From: an uncultured Pseudomonadota bacterium
GTDB taxonomy: Bacteria; Pseudomonadota; Alphaproteobacteria; RF32; CAG-239
Direction: 5' to 3'
Assembly (NCBI GenBank): GCA_947054505.1
Contig: CAMRWU010000001.1
Span: 329,855-393,854, forward strand
DNA: 64,000 bases
Part shown: positions 45,443 through 52,794 of the stretch, piece after piece
Position numbering within the stretch: the stretch's first letter is position 1
How the letters are laid out: each line of letters opens with the position of its first letter
Position numbers and translations under genes: made by a program
The notes under the pieces: model-generated
Database searches by the model: none
The model's input: the letters and a program-made list of their open reading frames with translations, nothing else
What the model was told of the DNA's origin: nothing

Positions 45443-46411
45443 ATGGCCTTTACTGTTTTAGAATCAATTTTACGCCCTCTGTCGTATTGGTATAATCAAG
45501 AAAATATCGAAGAGGTGGCAATCAACCGTTCGGGACAGGTATGGTTGCGCTTGCGCGGAAAAAGGGCTTATCCGTGGGTTATGTATAAGGATGAAAAACT
45601 CACCAAGGAATATCTGACCGATTTGCTTTATATCATCGCCAATACTTATGAGCTGCCGTTTGACCCGATAGAGGGCAATCCGGTGGTCTATGCAACAATC
45701 CCCGGAGAACACCGCTTTTCAGCAATTTGCGGGCGTAACGTCATGTATGATAACGATGACTTGACCGGCGGTATCGCCTTAACAATCCGTGTTCATTCCG
45801 AAGATGTTGCTTTTGGTTTGGGGGACTATGGTTTGGCTCAGGGAGGACAATTACATAAGATTAATCCTCTGAAAGATATTAAAGAACCGGAAGATCCCTA
45901 TGAACGTCTGCTGTTGAGTATTAAGCGCGGTGATCATATCCTTGTATCCGGTGCGACAGCAACAGGTAAAACCACTTTCTTAAACAACCTACTAAAGATT
46001 TTAGACATCAACAAGCGCATTCTGACCATCGAAGATACGCGAGAATTGATTGTGCCGCATCCTAATCGTGTCCACGTTGTTCTTTCTCGTACGGAGCAAA
46101 CAAACGCTTTGACCTATGGTAAAGTGATTGACTTGGTTGTTCGTTTTACGCCTGATGCCATCATCGGCGGAGAGATTTCAACCGGTAACGCCGGTGCCAT
46201 CTGGGAATTAATGGGATCCGGACACGATAACTGTCTGGCGACCATCCACGCAGAAAGTTCCGAGGCCGCTTATCAGGCTTTCACGGATCGTATTTTGCAT
46301 ACATATCCGACAATTGATCGAAAGAAGACGATTGAGGAGATGCATCAAAAATTGCGTGTCGTGCAAATTAACCGTGACGGAAACTTGCGTGCCGTTACCG
46401 AAGTTACTTAA
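45443..46411 (+). CDS. virB11: VirB11-like T4SS ATPase
   Basis: 322 aa, normal size. AAGGAGATAG precedes the ATG, 11 bases after virB10. N-terminal domain (about 1-145) typical of VirB11. The C-terminal ATPase domain has Walker A SGATATGKTTFLNNLL (about 171-186; the usual GSGKT is TGKTT here), RILTIEDTRELIVPHP (Asp box), FTPDAIIGGEIS (Walker B), and a His box SGHDNCLATIHAES. It is a hexameric traffic ATPase at the inner face of the membrane. Last gene of the rightward arm, followed at once by a terminator. Confidence 0.95.
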   Translation: MAFTVLESILRPLSYWYNQENIEEVAINRSGQVWLRLRGKRAYPWVMYKDEKLTKEYLTDLLYIIANTYELPFDPIEGNPVVYATIPGEHRFSAICGRNVMYDNDDLTGGIALTIRVHSEDVAFGLGDYGLAQGGQLHKINPLKDIKEPEDPYERLLLSIKRGDHILVSGATATGKTTFLNNLLKILDINKRILTIEDTRELIVPHPNRVHVVLSRTEQTNALTYGKVIDLVVRFTPDAIIGGEISTGNAGAIWELMGSGHDNCLATIHAESSEAAYQAFTDRILHTYPTIDRKKTIEEMHQKLRVVQINRDGNLRAVTEVT

Positions 46412-46446
46412 AAAAATCCCCCGTTATTTTCGGGGGATTTTTTTTA
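46411..46446. terminator. Bidirectional terminator between convergent arms
   Basis: A symmetric hairpin AAAATCCCCCG / CGGGGGATTTT with a 7-base loop, flanked by A and T runs, overlaps the stop codons of virB11 (plus) and the gene at 46444 (minus). It ends both arms of the secretion locus. Confidence 0.95.
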
Positions 46447-47205
46447 TAATGGCGGAATATTAAGTTGAACAATATCGCCGGGGCGAATTTTGGTATTGGA
46501 ATAACGCATATTTCCTGTTTCAATAACAAAACGTTGTCGTCCCGTCAATTGTGCCGCCAAATCATAAAAATCTCTTGCATTGAGCTCTTGGCGTTGCGGA
46601 TTCATCAAATACAAAACACATCCTTGCGTTCTTTCGGCAACACCGCAACGGGCGCGACCTCTGGGAACCTCAGGATTAACAACAACCCCTTGCAAACCGT
46701 TGCGAACAACTTTTTGTTCCGTAAAAACAAGTTTTGATATAAGAAAACCGAGGAAGAAAATTACACAACCAACTAAAATCAATATTTTTTTATTCAAAAA
46801 TGGCGGTAAATTCGGTTCGTCATAAACATCATCGGCATCATCTTCATCAATAAACTCCGGAGCTTGATTGTATGCACTGGGTGTGTTTTTGATTGTCGGA
46901 AGCTTCTCATTGCTGTCCAAAAGATTGTCAATGTTAAAAACATCATCGGAAAAACCTGTGGCCGGTTCTTTTGCTACGGATTGTTGCTTAAAAGGATTCC
47001 CTGTCGATTGTTGTGTTTCTTGTTTCTCTTGAGTTGTTTCGGGTACCGGAGCAACATTTTGCACGGTTTGTTGCGGTGTTGTGTTAGGTACCGATTGGCT
47101 AACGGCAGGACTTTGCGGCGCAATTCGATTAATCGGGCGCTTAACCTTCTTTAGCATCGGCCGGTTCGGCTGTTTGCTTAAATTATTCGTATTTTGCATA
47201 TCCAT
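46444..47205 (-). CDS. Bitopic inner-membrane protein, unknown function
   Basis: 253 aa. A long cytoplasmic part of about 140 residues is Pro/Gln/Asn-rich (AVSQSVPNTTPQQTVQNVAP) and becomes acidic (FIDEDDADDVYDEPNLP). One transmembrane helix follows (about 151-170, ILILVGCVIFFLGFLISKLV), then a periplasmic domain of about 80 residues with two Cys (RARCGVAERTQGCVLYLM) and a closing RPGDIVQLNIPPL. The topology is like IcmG/DotF of type IVB systems, but I see no sequence match. It is the last gene of a leftward unit with the secretin-like lipoprotein 13 bases upstream. Confidence 0.65.
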   Translation of the reverse strand: MDMQNTNNLSKQPNRPMLKKVKRPINRIAPQSPAVSQSVPNTTPQQTVQNVAPVPETTQEKQETQQSTGNPFKQQSVAKEPATGFSDDVFNIDNLLDSNEKLPTIKNTPSAYNQAPEFIDEDDADDVYDEPNLPPFLNKKILILVGCVIFFLGFLISKLVFTEQKVVRNGLQGVVVNPEVPRGRARCGVAERTQGCVLYLMNPQRQELNARDFYDLAAQLTGRQRFVIETGNMRYSNTKIRPGDIVQLNIPPL

Positions 47206-47218
47206 ATTATCGCCTCTT

Positions 47219-48484
47219 TTACATATTTTTCTCTAAGTGTTTAGATGTCTTTAATGTTCTGATGATTCTGGGAACCATAAAGACGATAGTTTCAGACTTA
47301 GGTTTTTCAACGCCGAAAATGGCATTGGGAATACCGATAATCAGGAAGTTTTCTCCAAGCTTGCTGCGAATATCAAATTGGGTTATTTCTCCATCTTTTG
47401 CTTCCAGCGTAATCTTGGTAAAGATTTTGTTGCTTTGCTCAAAAGAGGTCTTTGCCAAAATTGATAAGTCAGTTTCCATAGAGGAAGCGTTTGCACACTT
47501 GCCGATATCAAAACGAGAGAACCACAAGTTAGGAACGACAAATTTTCCCTCAGCAACGGCTTCAATTTTTGCCTGACTGCCGACAAAGGCGTTTAGGGTT
47601 CCGATGTTGATGTCATCAGAGGTTGTCAAAATCCTCCCTAATACTCCGTTCTTTGCACTCTTAACTGTCCCATAGTCAAACATGTTTATCATATTTTGCC
47701 ATGCAATATCCTGATTATTGTAAGGATAAATCGTAAAGACCTTGACGTCAAAAGCGACCAATACCGGATTTTCCTCAAAATAATTTATAAGATTGAGGAC
47801 TTGGTTTTTCAACTCATAGTCCGCATCAAAAGTGATGGTGTAATCATCAAAATCCGCCGTAAAATCTGTAATTCCCGCTCCGCGCAAGACGTCAAGAATA
47901 GCCAATAATATCGGGCGAGATTGCGGAACATAGAGACTGAAGTTTGCTTTTCTGCTGATGCGAAGCGTTTTATTTGCCGCATTGTAGGTGTAGTAGACTT
48001 CGGCGGCTTCCGTAATCATATCAATGACTTCAGAAAATTCACCGCGCAAATTTTCTGCCGAGATGCTGGCATAAGGCGCATCTTTGGCAACCAATTTTAT
48101 GCCGGCTTCTTTGGTGAGTTTGCGTAAAGCTTTTTCAGCCGGCATTGTTTCAAAAGAAAAACCGGTCACTTCAAAGCGCGGCAAGACATCATTAGTCCCG
48201 TTTCTCACCATATTAAAGGCCATAACATTATACGGAATGGTGGAGATCATTTGTTGCGTGTTCCAGTTAACAAAACAACGCAACGGCGTTTCCAAATCCA
48301 AATCTCTGGCACCTTTCGGCGTGCGAATAACCGGATATTCAGGGCGTTTTATTTCTGCGGAATAAACCGGTTTTAACGGCTGTGCCTGCACGGCTTCAGG
48401 GTCTTCCTGTCGCCAAGAACATCCCAAGATGATTAAAAATGAAAAGCAGGTAATAAATTTTACCGATTGTGTCAAATATCTCAT
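47219..48484 (-). CDS. Secretin-related lipoprotein (PilN-like paralogue)
   Basis: 421 aa from the ATG at 48484; the open frame continues 94 codons upstream but that stretch overlaps the previous gene and is compositionally non-coding. A lipobox (FSFLIILGC, Cys 18) makes it an outer-membrane lipoprotein. It contains a secretin N0-like domain (EKALRKLTKEAGIKLVA ... VIDMITEAAEVYYTYN), an N1-like region (DDYTITFDADYELKNQVLNLI), and a reduced C-terminal part with LVAFDVKVFTIYPYNN, FLIIGIPNAI and ETIVFMVPRIIRTL. The same order appears in PilN at 2701-4305. DotD also has an N0 fold, but it is much smaller. A function in the T4SS outer-membrane ring is inferred. Confidence 0.65.
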   Translation of the reverse strand: MRYLTQSVKFITCFSFLIILGCSWRQEDPEAVQAQPLKPVYSAEIKRPEYPVIRTPKGARDLDLETPLRCFVNWNTQQMISTIPYNVMAFNMVRNGTNDVLPRFEVTGFSFETMPAEKALRKLTKEAGIKLVAKDAPYASISAENLRGEFSEVIDMITEAAEVYYTYNAANKTLRISRKANFSLYVPQSRPILLAILDVLRGAGITDFTADFDDYTITFDADYELKNQVLNLINYFEENPVLVAFDVKVFTIYPYNNQDIAWQNMINMFDYGTVKSAKNGVLGRILTTSDDINIGTLNAFVGSQAKIEAVAEGKFVVPNLWFSRFDIGKCANASSMETDLSILAKTSFEQSNKIFTKITLEAKDGEITQFDIRSKLGENFLIIGIPNAIFGVEKPKSETIVFMVPRIIRTLKTSKHLEKNM

Positions 48485-48488
48485 CGTT

Positions 48489-49160
48489 TTATTGAGCCCC
48501 ATTGTTAAAAGGAGAATGTTGCACCGGTGCTTCAGGAGATGGTGTTTGTGGTCTGGGCTGCAGATTGGGTTGTTGCGGCGCCTGTTGTTGGGGACGTGGT
48601 GCAGGTTGTTGAGCCAGTGGCGCAGGTCTTTGCGGTTGCTGAACCTGTTGTTGAGCCGGTTGAGCTTGCGGCACAGTTGTTTGCTCTTGTTGTTTCTGCA
48701 AAAGTTTTCCGACGACCTCATCCATTGACATGCCTGCGCCAACCGTCGGATCTTTGGATTTGTCAATAGTTCCCAAAACCTCTTTCATTTTTTCCAGCTC
48801 ATCCTTATCTTGTTTTATCATTTCCGGAGAAGCGTTGTTTTTCAGCTCTTGTTTAAATTCATTCAGAGTTTTTTTCAGCATATTGAAACCGCCGGCAATT
48901 TTCTTTTCGACATAAGGGTACAAGTCAGGGTGATTAACAATATAATCGCCGGTTTCGCAAATCTCATCCAAAACGTCAAGAATATAACCATAGTGCTCAT
49001 ATTCTTCGACTGCAATATTGCCTTTGCGAACACAACGAGCGGCCACTCGAGAAACAGTTCGGTCAAAATAATCTTTTAACAAAACATAGTTATCAACGTA
49101 CCACAATCCTTCTTTGGAAGGATCATCTCTGCCGTCTTTAAATCTCTCATTGGCTTCCAT
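48489..49160 (-). CDS. Soluble protein with Pro/Gln-rich tail, unknown function
   Basis: 223 aa. No signal peptide or membrane helix, so probably cytoplasmic. The first 140 residues look folded and helical (YVDNYVLLKDYFDRTVSRVA, LDVLDEICETGDYIV), and the last 70 are a Pro/Gln repeat (QPAQQQVQQPQRPAPLAQQP). AAGGAG precedes the ATG at a good distance. It ends 4 bases before the secretin-like gene and so is probably co-transcribed with it. Not recognised; perhaps a cytoplasmic accessory or chaperone of the secretion system, on location alone. Confidence 0.6.
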   Translation of the reverse strand: MEANERFKDGRDDPSKEGLWYVDNYVLLKDYFDRTVSRVAARCVRKGNIAVEEYEHYGYILDVLDEICETGDYIVNHPDLYPYVEKKIAGGFNMLKKTLNEFKQELKNNASPEMIKQDKDELEKMKEVLGTIDKSKDPTVGAGMSMDEVVGKLLQKQQEQTTVPQAQPAQQQVQQPQRPAPLAQQPAPRPQQQAPQQPNLQPRPQTPSPEAPVQHSPFNNGAQ

Positions 49161-49228
49161 ATCGGGCTCCTTGTATTCTGCTCTTTTACTTAATTTAGAT
49201 GAGTGAGCAAGCTTTGTAAATTGTTATT

Positions 49229-51556
49229 TTAATGTTTTAAATTATTATTTTGATAGGGATCATCCTGTGTATCAGTGTTCTTTGAATCTTTAATTGCAAT
49301 TTTGCGATTTCCAATGTCAATAACATCCGCCGGTACAAATTTCTGACTGGTTTTCGTCAGGTTTTGTGATAGGGAGTCTTCGTGGTAAATCGGAGCATTT
49401 TGAGCAATGGGAGAAGAAACATTGGTCTCGTCACCGCCGTTGTCTTCAACATATTCCCATTCCCACTCGGCATTGTCATCGGTTTCTTCAACATATTCCC
49501 ATTCCCAGTCTTGCTGTTCTTCGGAAATATTCGTTTCTTCCGTTGACGATGTTTCTGATAAAGATACAAAATCATCATCACCGTTCCATGATGCCCCGAT
49601 TGGTGATGCCGCGGGCTCCTCAACAGTGTTTTCCGTATTGTTAAAACCCCAGTCAAAAGCGGCATCTGTTTCGGTTGTGATTTTTTCAGGCGGCAAGCTG
49701 GTTTCAAAGTTTTCGACCGGTTCTTCCATTTTTATCTGAAAAATATCGCTTTTTCCGGCAAAGGGATTGAGTTCCTTATTATCGATTTCGGGTAGTGTTT
49801 CCGGTTCAAAAGAAAAAACGTCTTCCTCGGTTTTGGTTTCCGGCAATACTTCTTGTTCAAAGAAAGGAGAACTTTCTTCAGGTGCGACTTCCGGCAAAAG
49901 TTCCGGTTCAAAAGAAAAAACGGATTCTTCCTGTTCGCTTTCCGGTGAAAAAACATCCTGTGTATCAAGGTTTGTAACGGTCAAGTCATCAAACTCGGAA
50001 AACGGATTTTCTTCCGAGGAAAATGCTTCTTGAGGGGGAACATCAGCTTCCGCCGTTTTATTTTTCTTTTTTTTCTTCTTCTTTTTTTTCTTGGGGGCTT
50101 CTGCTTCCGCTTTTGCTTCATCCGCAAAAACATCATTGGCAATTTCATCAACAATAGGCTCTGTGACAATCTCTTGTACCGGTAAAGCTTCTTCTTGGTG
50201 CCAAGCTTGCGGTTCCGGCTCAGGCATTGTCGGTGTATCGTTTTCCCATGCCGTTGTTTGAGGATATGTCGGCGGCGGTGCATAATGAATGGGTTCTGCT
50301 ATGCGAACTTCGGGTTTGGGGAGCTTTTCCAAAGCCAGTAAAAGGGCTTCTGTCGATGCTTCCTGACTTTCTTTGAGAGCAAGTTTTATAATTGCGCCCA
50401 GTTCTTTGGTTTGCGCCGATAGTGTTTCCTGATAAATGCGAGATTGAGCCGTAACCATCTGTTCAATCGCTTTTTCAAAAGATGCGGATGGCGTTGTTTG
50501 CAGATTCCCCAGTCGTTCGGCAATAAGAGCCAATTGTCCGGAATAATCTGCGGAATTAATTTGAATATTATTGGCGTTTTGGTTAGCCGCGGTTGAAACC
50601 GTTTGTTGGTTTTGTTGAGTGTTGTTCTGGTGCAGGATTTGCGCCAATTCTTTGTGAGAATTTCCCAGAGCTTCAACTAAAGCTTTGGTATCACTTTGTT
50701 GTGAGGAGCTTATATTTTGAATCGTTTGTTGAAAACGTTGTTGCGATGTTTCAAAAAAGTCCAATAAATCTTGTTTGCTGTTTTTATTATTACTTTCCAT
50801 TGTCGAAATCATTTGCGCCAATTGCTTTTGATTCTCTGCCAAGGATTTGAATGCTTCAATATAATTATTGTCTGCCGGTTTTTTATCCTTTTTTTGCAAG
50901 GCGGCGGCAAGCTGATGTTGTGAAGCCAGCAACATTTTGGTCATATTTTGACTTTCGTTTTTCCGATCAAGAGTTTCACTGCGCAAGATATTGATGATTT
51001 CTTTTTGTCCTTGTTCTACGGAGGAAATCAGGGGCGAAATATCCATTTGTATCTGTGATGGGGCAGAGGCTTGGACTTGCGGCGGATTAGAAAATGAGGC
51101 TGAAAGAGCCTGCGCCAGTTCTTTGGCAAAATCTTTTCCGATTTCCAGTTTTGATGAAACCGGAACCTGCTGAATAACACTGGGGATAGGAGCCTGTTGA
51201 GCCTGAGGCTGAGGAGTTGTTTGTGCATCAGCAAGTGCAGCCGCTAAAATTTGAGGAGAGTTGGCGGCGCTATCTGGTGTCGAATCTTCAGAATGCGGGG
51301 CAATTCCTTCTTTTTCTTCAAGCTCTTCAATATAATCTTGAATAACAATGCCGCCGGGAATGGTTGTCAAAACCGCTCTGATTTCCGGTTTGAGCTCCAA
51401 CAGCATTTTATTAAACGCGATTCTTTTATCTTCGCTGAAAATGTGCAACTGCCGATAAATATTTAAAAAGCGCTGTGCAACGATAACCGGGTCTTCTTCT
51501 CCCTGTCGTTGTTTTTTTAGTTTGCGCAAAGCATCTGCTTGTAAAACATCTGGCAA
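49229..51556 (-). CDS. Large acidic cytoplasmic protein with coiled coil and repeats
   Basis: 775 aa starting at TTG (51556), with GAGGAT about 6 bases upstream. No export signal. Residues 1-85 look folded (VIVAQRFLNIYRQLHIFSED). Residues 85-440 are Gln/Ser-rich helical segments. Near residue 500 there is a run of ten Lys, followed by an acidic region with repeated E..FSFEPE.LPE units (VFSFEPELLPEV, VFSFEPETLPEI) and paired WEWEYVEE / WEWEYVED motifs. Function unknown. Its place in the secretion locus and repeat content could fit a scaffold, docking factor or even a substrate. These are guesses. Confidence 0.6.
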   Translation of the reverse strand: MPDVLQADALRKLKKQRQGEEDPVIVAQRFLNIYRQLHIFSEDKRIAFNKMLLELKPEIRAVLTTIPGGIVIQDYIEELEEKEGIAPHSEDSTPDSAANSPQILAAALADAQTTPQPQAQQAPIPSVIQQVPVSSKLEIGKDFAKELAQALSASFSNPPQVQASAPSQIQMDISPLISSVEQGQKEIINILRSETLDRKNESQNMTKMLLASQHQLAAALQKKDKKPADNNYIEAFKSLAENQKQLAQMISTMESNNKNSKQDLLDFFETSQQRFQQTIQNISSSQQSDTKALVEALGNSHKELAQILHQNNTQQNQQTVSTAANQNANNIQINSADYSGQLALIAERLGNLQTTPSASFEKAIEQMVTAQSRIYQETLSAQTKELGAIIKLALKESQEASTEALLLALEKLPKPEVRIAEPIHYAPPPTYPQTTAWENDTPTMPEPEPQAWHQEEALPVQEIVTEPIVDEIANDVFADEAKAEAEAPKKKKKKKKKKNKTAEADVPPQEAFSSEENPFSEFDDLTVTNLDTQDVFSPESEQEESVFSFEPELLPEVAPEESSPFFEQEVLPETKTEEDVFSFEPETLPEIDNKELNPFAGKSDIFQIKMEEPVENFETSLPPEKITTETDAAFDWGFNNTENTVEEPAASPIGASWNGDDDFVSLSETSSTEETNISEEQQDWEWEYVEETDDNAEWEWEYVEDNGGDETNVSSPIAQNAPIYHEDSLSQNLTKTSQKFVPADVIDIGNRKIAIKDSKNTDTQDDPYQNNNLKH

Positions 51557-51639
51557 AGCAAAATCCTCATAACATATACGGCTGCACTTTTTCCATTATA
51601 ATTCTAACGCTTTGATGTAAATTTCAGGTTAACAAAATA

Positions 51640-51669
51640 AAAAAACCATCTTCAAAAAGATGGTTTTTT
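51640..51669 (-). terminator. Terminator of the XRE regulator gene
   Basis: Perfect stem AAAAAACCATCTT / AAGATGGTTTTTT with a short CAAA loop, 18 bases beyond the regulator's stop codon. It is symmetric and may work in both directions. Confidence 0.9.
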
Positions 51670-51686
51670 CGAGTGAAAATACAAAT

Positions 51687-52658
51687 CTACAGACTAATGC
51701 AAACCACTTTGTGAATTTTTTGCAAATCATCATCCTGCAAATTAATACGCTCGTCAGGATTCCATCTGATGCCGTAAAATTTTCCTTCATCATCTTCGCG
51801 AATGCTGATAATCTTAACTTCTTTATCAGAAATATAGAACAAAGCAACATCACCCACGCTGACAACTTCCTGAGGATCAACATACAAAATGGAACGTGTC
51901 GGCAAAAGCGTACCTAAACGTCTTGTGCACAAGTTGACGGCATAAGCGTCTTTCTTGTTGTATAATTGAATTGGGCGCTGAACTTTCTTGATTTCATCAT
52001 CAAAATCAACATCAACATTTCCGTCTTTGCCGGCAGTACCATAAACAGAAATTTTCATTGTTTCGGCCGCAGGTGCATTGAAGGAGGCGATGGCGCCGCG
52101 AGGATTGGAAAGCAACTTATATTTAGCGTCATTGCGCTGAATAATTTCTTCCAACATTCCTTTTTGATCAAGGCTTTTAATTTCGTCACGGAGTTCTTCT
52201 GCTGATATTCCCAACGCCTTGGCAATGTTTTTGAATTCTTTATCAGAAACTTCTCGTTGTCCCATTTCGATACGGTGATAGACAGACAAAGTCATATCCG
52301 CACTTTCGGCAACTTCAATAAGGGTCAAATTTTTCTCATTACGAATTTGACGCAGACCGGCACCTAAAGTTTTTAAACCGGTTTTTTCGTTAATTTTGTT
52401 GCGGCGTTCCTGTTCACGTCTCCACGCTTGAACAATTTCTTGCTGAGAATTTTGTTCATTAACAAACAGTTCCTGCAATGGGCAGTCTAAAAATTCCGCT
52501 ACTCTGACCAACTGTTCCTGATCAACCCGTCGATAACCTTTTTCGATTTTAGAAATGGCTGACAGACTGACATTCAAATGATCTGCGAGTTCCTGCATAG
52601 AGCGTCCGCGTAAACGACGATACATTCTGATTTGGTTCGGGAAAATAATTTCTTCCAT
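51687..52658 (-). CDS. XRE-family regulator with two HTH domains and a LexA/S24-like C-terminus
   Basis: 323 aa. The first HTH_3 domain lies at about 7-63 (RMYRRLRGRSMQELADHLNV, SLSAISKIEKGYR). A charged linker follows, then a second HTH_3 at about 98-155 (LRQIRNEKNLTLIEVAESAD, YHRIEMGQREVS). The C-terminal region (about 215-320) has the S24/LexA-like order TRSILYVDPQEVVSVGDVAL, VKIISIREDDEGKFYGIRW and HKVVCISL. The Ser expected in the (D)SM motif is not in its usual context, so self-cleavage is doubtful. It lies between the VirB6 genes and the accessory arm and is the only regulator in the locus. Confidence 0.85.
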   Translation of the reverse strand: MEEIIFPNQIRMYRRLRGRSMQELADHLNVSLSAISKIEKGYRRVDQEQLVRVAEFLDCPLQELFVNEQNSQQEIVQAWRREQERRNKINEKTGLKTLGAGLRQIRNEKNLTLIEVAESADMTLSVYHRIEMGQREVSDKEFKNIAKALGISAEELRDEIKSLDQKGMLEEIIQRNDAKYKLLSNPRGAIASFNAPAAETMKISVYGTAGKDGNVDVDFDDEIKKVQRPIQLYNKKDAYAVNLCTRRLGTLLPTRSILYVDPQEVVSVGDVALFYISDKEVKIISIREDDEGKFYGIRWNPDERINLQDDDLQKIHKVVCISL

Positions 52659-52770
52659 AGTGTACTACCTCATAAAATTATACCAGCAACACTCATATAT
52701 TAGGCTTTGCATAAAATTAATCAAGAAAATAGTACAAAAAAAGACGATTTGTGTACAAATTACAATTTGT
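52658..52770 (-). promoter_or_regulatory. Promoter and possible operators of the XRE regulator
   Basis: On the minus strand TTGATT (52724-52719), a 16-base spacer and TAATAT (52702-52697) give a promoter about 40 bases before the ATG. TAGT-GT-ACTA (52658-52667) overlaps the start region. Further upstream three ATTTGT/ACAAAT arms alternate (52747-52752, 52755-52760, 52765-52770). GTAC occurs three times (52662, 52732, 52753). Autoregulation is a reasonable guess. Confidence 0.4.
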
Positions 52771-52794
52771 ATGGCAAAAGTTGACAAAATACAG

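Noticed and set aside
48485..48766. 94-codon N-terminal extension of the secretin-like lipoprotein
   Set aside because: It overlaps the Pro/Gln-rich coding region of the upstream gene and would bury the lipobox. The ATG at 48484 gives a proper lipoprotein signal.
52677..52685. Extended -10 (TGG-TATAAT) on the minus strand as promoter of the XRE gene
   Set aside because: Transcription would begin at about the ribosome-binding site, leaving almost no leader. The TTGATT-16-TAATAT promoter slightly upstream fits better.
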